Assembly (NCBI GenBank): GCA_020431645.1
Contig: JAGQHW010000010.1
Coordinates: 1-34,988 of the forward strand
Direction of reading: 5' to 3'
Source: Carnobacterium sp.
Lineage (GTDB): Bacteria; Bacillota; Bacilli; Lactobacillales; Carnobacteriaceae
DNA: 34,988 nucleotides
Part shown: positions 31,419 through 34,988 of the stretch, piece after piece
Layout: every line of letters starts with the position of its first letter
Position numbering within the stretch: the first letter of the stretch is position 1
Program-made: the position numbers and the translations under genes
The notes under the pieces: generated by a model
The model's database searches: none
What the model was told of the DNA's origin: nothing
What the model saw: only the letters and a program-made list of their open reading frames with translations

Positions 31419-31898
31419 TTAACAATAATATTTCATTGACTCTAAAAGGTCTTCAGTAGAGTTGACAATGCTTCCTTTTGTTTTTATGATACCGACTGTA
31501 TAAAGATTAACATAAGAAAATTGTGACTCTGCAATTGCTTGTAGTGCATCAAGTTTCTTTTGATTTGTCGCTCCTTGTTGCCTAGAGTCTGTGTATAAAC
31601 CAATGATGGGAATGCCAGCTTGATAAGCGACGCCAATCTCTGTCGCAACGCCTACATCGATAGATACACCGTCTAAAATAGCAATCATAAACTGACTGCT
31701 TACCAGTTGGTCAGTGTCCATTTTAGCAATCATGATAGAGTCTGCATAAGCACTTTTATCATTAATTTCCATTTGTTCTTGAGGAACATAAAGTTCTAAT
31801 TCAGGATAAATTTCTCTTATTTTTCTCACTAAATACTGATTATACATTAACTCCATTTCTGAAAATAATGGACTTGCAAAATAAGCTTTTTTTGTCAT
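31419..31898 (-). CDS. Nucleoside 2-deoxyribosyltransferase
   Basis: 159 residues from ATG 31898, which has AGGAGGAG 8 bases upstream; the longer frame to 31961 has no ribosome site. It moves 2-deoxyribose between nucleobases in purine and pyrimidine salvage, as in lactobacilli. The N-terminal YFASPLFSEMEL, then the core MIAILDGVSIDVGVATEIGVAYQAGIPIIGLY with the nucleophile Glu in ATEIG and the substrate-binding Asp in the DG turn, fit the family. The gene is divergent from the 3D-domain gene. Its promoter is flanked by two palindromes of the form TTGTNACAA, which suggests specific control. Confidence 0.87.
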   Translation of the reverse strand: MTKKAYFASPLFSEMELMYNQYLVRKIREIYPELELYVPQEQMEINDKSAYADSIMIAKMDTDQLVSSQFMIAILDGVSIDVGVATEIGVAYQAGIPIIGLYTDSRQQGATNQKKLDALQAIAESQFSYVNLYTVGIIKTKGSIVNSTEDLLESMKYYC

Positions 31899-31920
31899 TT
31901 TTTCACTCCTCCTAATACGA

Positions 31921-31961
31921 TTGTTACAAAAACAGTATACCTTAAATCTGATTTGTAACAA
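31921..31961. promoter_or_regulatory. Pair of palindromes TTGTTACAA and TTGTAACAA flanking the promoter
   Basis: TTGTTACAA (31921-31929) and TTGTAACAA (31953-31961) are each palindromic around one base. Together they form perfect 10-bp inverted repeats (TTGTTACAAA with TTTGTAACAA). Centres are 32 bases apart, about three helical turns. One covers the -35; the other lies downstream of the -10. I do not recognise the regulator. Confidence 0.55.
31934..31961 (-). promoter_or_regulatory. Predicted promoter of the deoxyribosyltransferase gene
   Basis: Minus strand: TTGTTA (31961-31956), a 16-base spacer, then TATACT (31939-31934). The -35 lies within the second TTGTNACAA palindrome. Confidence 0.6.
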
Positions 31962-31986
31962 AAAGTAATTATCTCGAAATATTTTT

Positions 31987-32007
31987 ACGGATTATATCCG
32001 TTATACT
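31987..32007 (+). promoter_or_regulatory. Operator-like repeat next to the -10 of the 3D-domain gene
   Basis: ACGGAT (31987-31992) and ATCCGT (31996-32001) form a perfect inverted repeat with a 3-base centre, directly before TATACT (32002-32007). The -35 is weak. A similar half-site CGGATAT occurs at 32028-32034. Confidence 0.5.
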
Positions 32008-32066
32008 AATGAAAGTAGAAAAACGAGCGGATATGAAAAAAGATGAGATGAAAGGATTGTGAATCT

Positions 32067-33137
32067 ATGAAATTCAGTAAGCTATTCATAAGTTCAATGA
32101 TGGTATTTTTATTACTAGGAACAGTTCCTAATACCGTTTTTGCAGCAACGAAGTTAGAAAAAATAGAGGTACAGTCGTTGTTAGAAAAAGAAGAGATGAT
32201 AAAATTAGATGACGAAATTAGTCAAACGTTAGTAAAAGTAAATGAAAAGAATACGGAACTTGAAAACCTACAAGTTGAAATAGAAACAAAAAAAGAAACA
32301 ATCGGACAAACAACAGCAGAAATTGAAAAGCAAAAAGAGGTTGTTGCTGCTCGTCTAGAACAAGCTAAGAACCGCTTGCAGGCAATGCAGACTTCAGAAA
32401 TGAACCAAAATGTAGTTGTGTCATTATTTGAATCAGAAAGTGTAACAGATTTATTTAATCGCGCATACGTTTTAGCGACATTACAATCTGCTGGAAATGA
32501 TCAAATGGATATTGCAAAAGAAGAGCAAGAAAAATTAGTCGTTCTTCAAGAGAAATTAAATACAGAAGCATTAGTGTTAGAAGAGCAAACAGAGAATTCT
32601 AAAAAGCAAAAAGCTGCATTAGATAATCAAGTTGCTAGTTTACAACAAACGATGGATGCCAATCAAGAAAGCTTAAACAAGTTAGATGCAGAAAAAAGAG
32701 CAGAAAAAACAAGATTAGCACAAGAAGCACTTAAAAAAGCTGAGTCTTCACAATTAGCTGTGAAAGTGAACGTTCAAAAAGAGTCAAGTGCTACAGTGGA
32801 CACAAGTACACCAAAAACGGAGAACAAGCAAGAAAGTCCAGCAACATCTTCAGGTAGAACGATGGTTGTATCGGCTACAGGATACTCTACAGCTCAACCA
32901 GGACTTAGTACACATACCGCAACAGGAATCAATTTATTGCAAAATCCGATGGTTATTGCAGTAGATCCACGCGTTATTCCACTTGGAACGATGCTTGAAA
33001 TACCAGGTTACGGTGTTGCTATCGCGGGAGATACTGGTGGAGCCATAAAAGGAAATAAAATCGATATTCATTTTCCAACAGTTGGACAAGCATTATCATG
33101 GGGTAGAAGAACCATTACAATTAGAATTTTAAATTAA
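32067..33137 (+). CDS. Secreted coiled-coil protein with C-terminal 3D domain, putative cell-wall enzyme
   Basis: 356 residues. Signal peptide 1-26 (hydrophobic core MMVFLLLG, cleavage expected after TVFA). Residues about 30-235 are a long coiled coil, as in the N-terminal domains of CwlO/PcsB/SagA-type wall proteins. A Ser/Thr/Lys-rich linker follows (235-265), then a 3D domain (about 268-356) with its three conserved Asp in AVDPRVIPLGT and AGDTGGAIKGNKIDIHF. The 3D domain resembles the active site of MltA-type lytic transglycosylases and is found in resuscitation- and stationary-phase wall proteins of Firmicutes. It probably remodels peptidoglycan outside the cell. AAAGGATTG is a modest ribosome site. 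Confidence 0.88.
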   Translation: MKFSKLFISSMMVFLLLGTVPNTVFAATKLEKIEVQSLLEKEEMIKLDDEISQTLVKVNEKNTELENLQVEIETKKETIGQTTAEIEKQKEVVAARLEQAKNRLQAMQTSEMNQNVVVSLFESESVTDLFNRAYVLATLQSAGNDQMDIAKEEQEKLVVLQEKLNTEALVLEEQTENSKKQKAALDNQVASLQQTMDANQESLNKLDAEKRAEKTRLAQEALKKAESSQLAVKVNVQKESSATVDTSTPKTENKQESPATSSGRTMVVSATGYSTAQPGLSTHTATGINLLQNPMVIAVDPRVIPLGTMLEIPGYGVAIAGDTGGAIKGNKIDIHFPTVGQALSWGRRTITIRILN

Positions 33138-33165
33138 GTATGAAATGAAAGAATAGGTGGATAAG

Positions 33166-33426
33166 TTGACTGAAGAAGTAGATATTGATTTTTATCAGGA
33201 TAATGATGAAGCAGCTTTTTTAGAGGCTTGGGAAGAAAAATTCGGTCCAATTACGAATGAGGGTATAGAAGAATTATACCAAAAGATTGCTTTAGATATT
33301 CAAGACAAAGTTCAATCTGAACAAGTTAAACTAGGGAAAAAATACGTTTATCAAGAAGTTCTAGTTGGTTACTGTGATTATAGTACGGCTAATAACTTGT
33401 TTCTTTTTGGACAATCAAAAAAATAG
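33166..33426 (+). CDS. Small acidic hypothetical protein, 86 aa
   Basis: I do not recognise it. It begins either at TTG 33166 (AGGTGG 5 bases upstream, my choice) or at GTG 33157, which would give 89 residues. It is very acidic at the N-terminus (VDIDFYQDNDEAAFLEAWEEKFG), then amphipathic helix (IEELYQKIALDIQDKV), then a more basic strand region. No membrane segment or signal peptide. It follows the 3D-domain gene by 28 bases and shares its terminator, so the two are probably one transcript. A small regulatory or partner protein is conceivable, without evidence. Confidence 0.65.
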   Translation: MTEEVDIDFYQDNDEAAFLEAWEEKFGPITNEGIEELYQKIALDIQDKVQSEQVKLGKKYVYQEVLVGYCDYSTANNLFLFGQSKK

Positions 33427-33446
33427 AAGTCAATCATTAAGACGAC

Positions 33447-33479
33447 AAAAAAACGACAAAATAAATTTGTCGTTTTTTG
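33447..33479 (+). terminator. Terminator after the small acidic protein gene
   Basis: AAACGACAAA / TTTGTCGTTT with a 5-base loop, flanked by A and T runs. Confidence 0.88.
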
Positions 33480-33505
33480 TTTTCTTTTAGGATAAAGCAT
33501 AAGTC

Positions 33506-33534
33506 TTTACAAATAATAAGGAGAGTTGTAAGCT
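33506..33534 (+). promoter_or_regulatory. Possible promoter of uvrC
   Basis: TTTACA (33506-33511), a 17-base spacer, then TAAGCT (33529-33534), about 41 bases before the ATG. Confidence 0.4.
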
Positions 33535-33575
33535 AATAACGTTTAAGTTTTCTAAAAGCAATAGGAGGCATAAAA

Positions 33576-34988
33576 ATGACGAGAGAACACATTAATAATA
33601 AGTTACAGTTGCTTCCTGATTTACCTGGATGCTACATTATGAAAAATAGCGACGATGAAATCATTTACATTGGAAAAGCTAAAAATTTACGAAATCGTGT
33701 TCGTTCTTATTTTAAAGGAACCCATGAAGGAAAAACGGAGTTACTTGTAAAAGAAATCGTTGACTTTGAAACAATTATTACAGGGACAGATAAAGAATCC
33801 TTATTATTAGAAATTACGTTAATAAAAAAGCATCAGCCTAAATACAATATAAAATTAAAGCAAGGAACAAGCTACCCTTATTTAAATATTACGAATGAGC
33901 GCGATCCCCAATTAATTATTTCTTCTGAAGTGAAAAAAGATGGTGGAATCTACTTTGGGCCGTATCCTAACGTTTATGCAGCAAGTGAAACACAACACTT
34001 CATTCAAAAAATCTATCCGCTAAGACGCTGCAATGGTTTTCAAAAGCGAGCGTGTCTTTACTATCATATGGGACAGTGCATGGGCTCTTGTGATCACGAA
34101 GTGCCGGTTGAAGAGTACAAAGCTCAAACAGAAAATATTAAGCGATTTTTAAATGGAGAAGTTAAGAATGTGAAAAAGGATTTACGAGCTAAAATGATTG
34201 GTGCAGCTAGCGAACAACAGTACGAAAGAGCAGCTGAATATCGTGATCAAATTCAATATATAGAAACCACTGTTGAAAGGCAGAATATTATTACAAATGA
34301 TTATACAAATCGAGATGTATTTAGTTTTTATATGAATAAAGGCTGGATTTCTATTCAAGTCTTTTTCATTCGACAAGCAACTCTAATCAAACGTGAAGCC
34401 GCTATTTTTCCATGTTACGATACTCCACAGGAAGAATTATCTTCCTATATTGTCCAATTTTATCAGGAAGAAAATCATATTTTACCAAAAGAAATTCTAG
34501 TTCCTGCTGAAATGGATACGGCTATATTAGCAGAAGTCTTAGGTGTATCAGTAAGAATACCTGTTAAAGGACGTAAAAAAGATATGCTAGACCTTGCGAC
34601 TAAAAATAGTGAGATTACATTAAATGAAAAGTTTAAATTGATTGAAATGGATGACCGAAAAACAATTGGTGCAATAAAAGAATTATCTGCTGCAATGAAC
34701 TTGCCTTACATTACTCGAATCGAAGCATTTGACCATTCTAATATTCAAGGAACTAATCCAGTTTCTGCAATGGTTTCTTTTGAAGATGGACAACCAAATA
34801 AAAGCAATTACCGCAAATATAAAATTAAAACAGTTCATGGAAGCAATGAATTAGCAACAACTGAAGAAGTGATAAGAAGGAGGTATGAACGTTTGTTAAA
34901 AGAAGGCAAGCCTCTTCCAGATTTGATTTTAATGGATGGTGGGAAGATACAAGTAAATGGCGCTATCAATATTTTAGAAAATGAGCTA
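33576..34988 (+). CDS. uvrC: Excinuclease ABC subunit C, 3' end outside window
   Basis: The frame is open from ATG 33576 (AGGAGG 7 bases upstream) to the window end, giving 471 residues of a protein usually near 600. UvrC makes both incisions in nucleotide excision repair. The N-terminal GIY-YIG nuclease domain has GCYIMKNSDDEIIYIGKAKNLRNR (18-41). Cys152, Cys160, Cys168 and Cys172 form the cluster-binding segment known from iron-sulfur UvrC. The UvrB-binding UVR motif lies near 208-228 (IGAASEQQYERAAEYRDQI). The start of the RNase H-like 5' nuclease domain is visible as EAFDHSNIQGTNPV and LILMDGGKIQVN. The helix-hairpin-helix DNA-binding end is missing because the window stops. Confidence 0.95.
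   Translation, partial: MTREHINNKLQLLPDLPGCYIMKNSDDEIIYIGKAKNLRNRVRSYFKGTHEGKTELLVKEIVDFETIITGTDKESLLLEITLIKKHQPKYNIKLKQGTSYPYLNITNERDPQLIISSEVKKDGGIYFGPYPNVYAASETQHFIQKIYPLRRCNGFQKRACLYYHMGQCMGSCDHEVPVEEYKAQTENIKRFLNGEVKNVKKDLRAKMIGAASEQQYERAAEYRDQIQYIETTVERQNIITNDYTNRDVFSFYMNKGWISIQVFFIRQATLIKREAAIFPCYDTPQEELSSYIVQFYQEENHILPKEILVPAEMDTAILAEVLGVSVRIPVKGRKKDMLDLATKNSEITLNEKFKLIEMDDRKTIGAIKELSAAMNLPYITRIEAFDHSNIQGTNPVSAMVSFEDGQPNKSNYRKYKIKTVHGSNELATTEEVIRRRYERLLKEGKPLPDLILMDGGKIQVNGAINILENEL

Noticed and set aside
31945..31975. WalR-type box (TGTAAC plus AGTAAT) before the 3D-domain wall gene
   Set aside because: The two half-sites are 4 rather than 5 bases apart and the second has a mismatch; overlap with the TTGTNACAA palindrome explains the resemblance.
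34182..34376. 64-codon minus-strand frame inside uvrC
   Set aside because: Antisense to a conserved part of uvrC, which is open over the whole region.
1..34988. Mobile elements, prophage, toxin-antitoxin pairs, CRISPR, tRNA or rRNA genes
   Set aside because: I looked for transposase or integrase motifs, paired terminal repeats, regular spaced repeats and tRNA-like cloverleaf sequence and found none.

Overview
The window looks like chromosomal DNA of an AT-rich, low-GC Gram-positive bacterium of the order Lactobacillales. A motile Carnobacteriaceae or Enterococcaceae relative is my best guess. The signs are a mevalonate-pathway gene (mvaS), a PTS sucrose locus, Gram-positive promoters and GGAGG-type ribosome binding sites, a BrnQ carrier, an HrtBA-type exporter next to a TetR gene, and a chemoreceptor fragment. 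The genus is inferred, not proven. I see no rRNA, tRNA, CRISPR array, insertion sequence, phage or integrase.

Layout. 1-2676: the 3' end of a chemoreceptor gene, an ASCH-domain protein, a UPF0178 protein and ribosomal protein L25/Ctc. 2697-5372: divergent acetyl-CoA acetyltransferase and HMG-CoA synthase genes, the first two steps of the mevalonate route, both apparently starting at TTG. 5437-6348: an aldo/keto reductase with a perfect cre-like site inside its predicted promoter. 6573-9531: a compact unit of TrmB-family regulator, TauE/SafE permease and ornithine-cyclodeaminase/mu-crystallin-family enzyme, with one strong promoter, a perfect inverted repeat before the first gene and a terminator at the end. 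9771-12917: Dps, then TetR regulator, HrtB-like permease and HrtA-like ATPase, with an internal promoter whose -35 region overlaps an ACAC/GTGT palindrome.

12947-15374: a YbgC-type thioesterase and a permuted NlpC/P60-like protein on the minus strand, then an acyl-ACP thioesterase followed after 4 bases by a LacI-family regulator (15379-16362). 16460-19379: a sucrose operon with promoter, cre-like site, palindromic operator, PTS IIBC and sucrose-6-phosphate hydrolase. The IIBC gene is split by a -1 frame change exactly at the slippery heptamer TTTAAAG. 19495-22953: a BmrA/LmrA-type multidrug ABC half transporter facing a metallo-beta-lactamase-fold hydrolase and type I asparaginase. 23264-26401: a DbpA/YxiN-type DEAD-box helicase facing a YkpA/YbiT-type ABC-F protein. 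26557-27597: an unrecognised protein.

28048-31262: an amino-acid ABC binding lipoprotein and permease with no ATPase gene beside them, then the branched-chain amino acid carrier BrnQ. 31419-33479: nucleoside 2-deoxyribosyltransferase divergent from a secreted 3D-domain cell-wall protein, then a small acidic protein. 33576 to the end: uvrC, cut off by the window edge. Most genes are ordinary housekeeping or nutrient genes, and convergent pairs are separated by shared bidirectional terminators. The items most worth checking are the IIBC frame change, the TrmB/TauE/OCD unit, the putative haem-efflux promoter, and the paired palindromes before the deoxyribosyltransferase gene.
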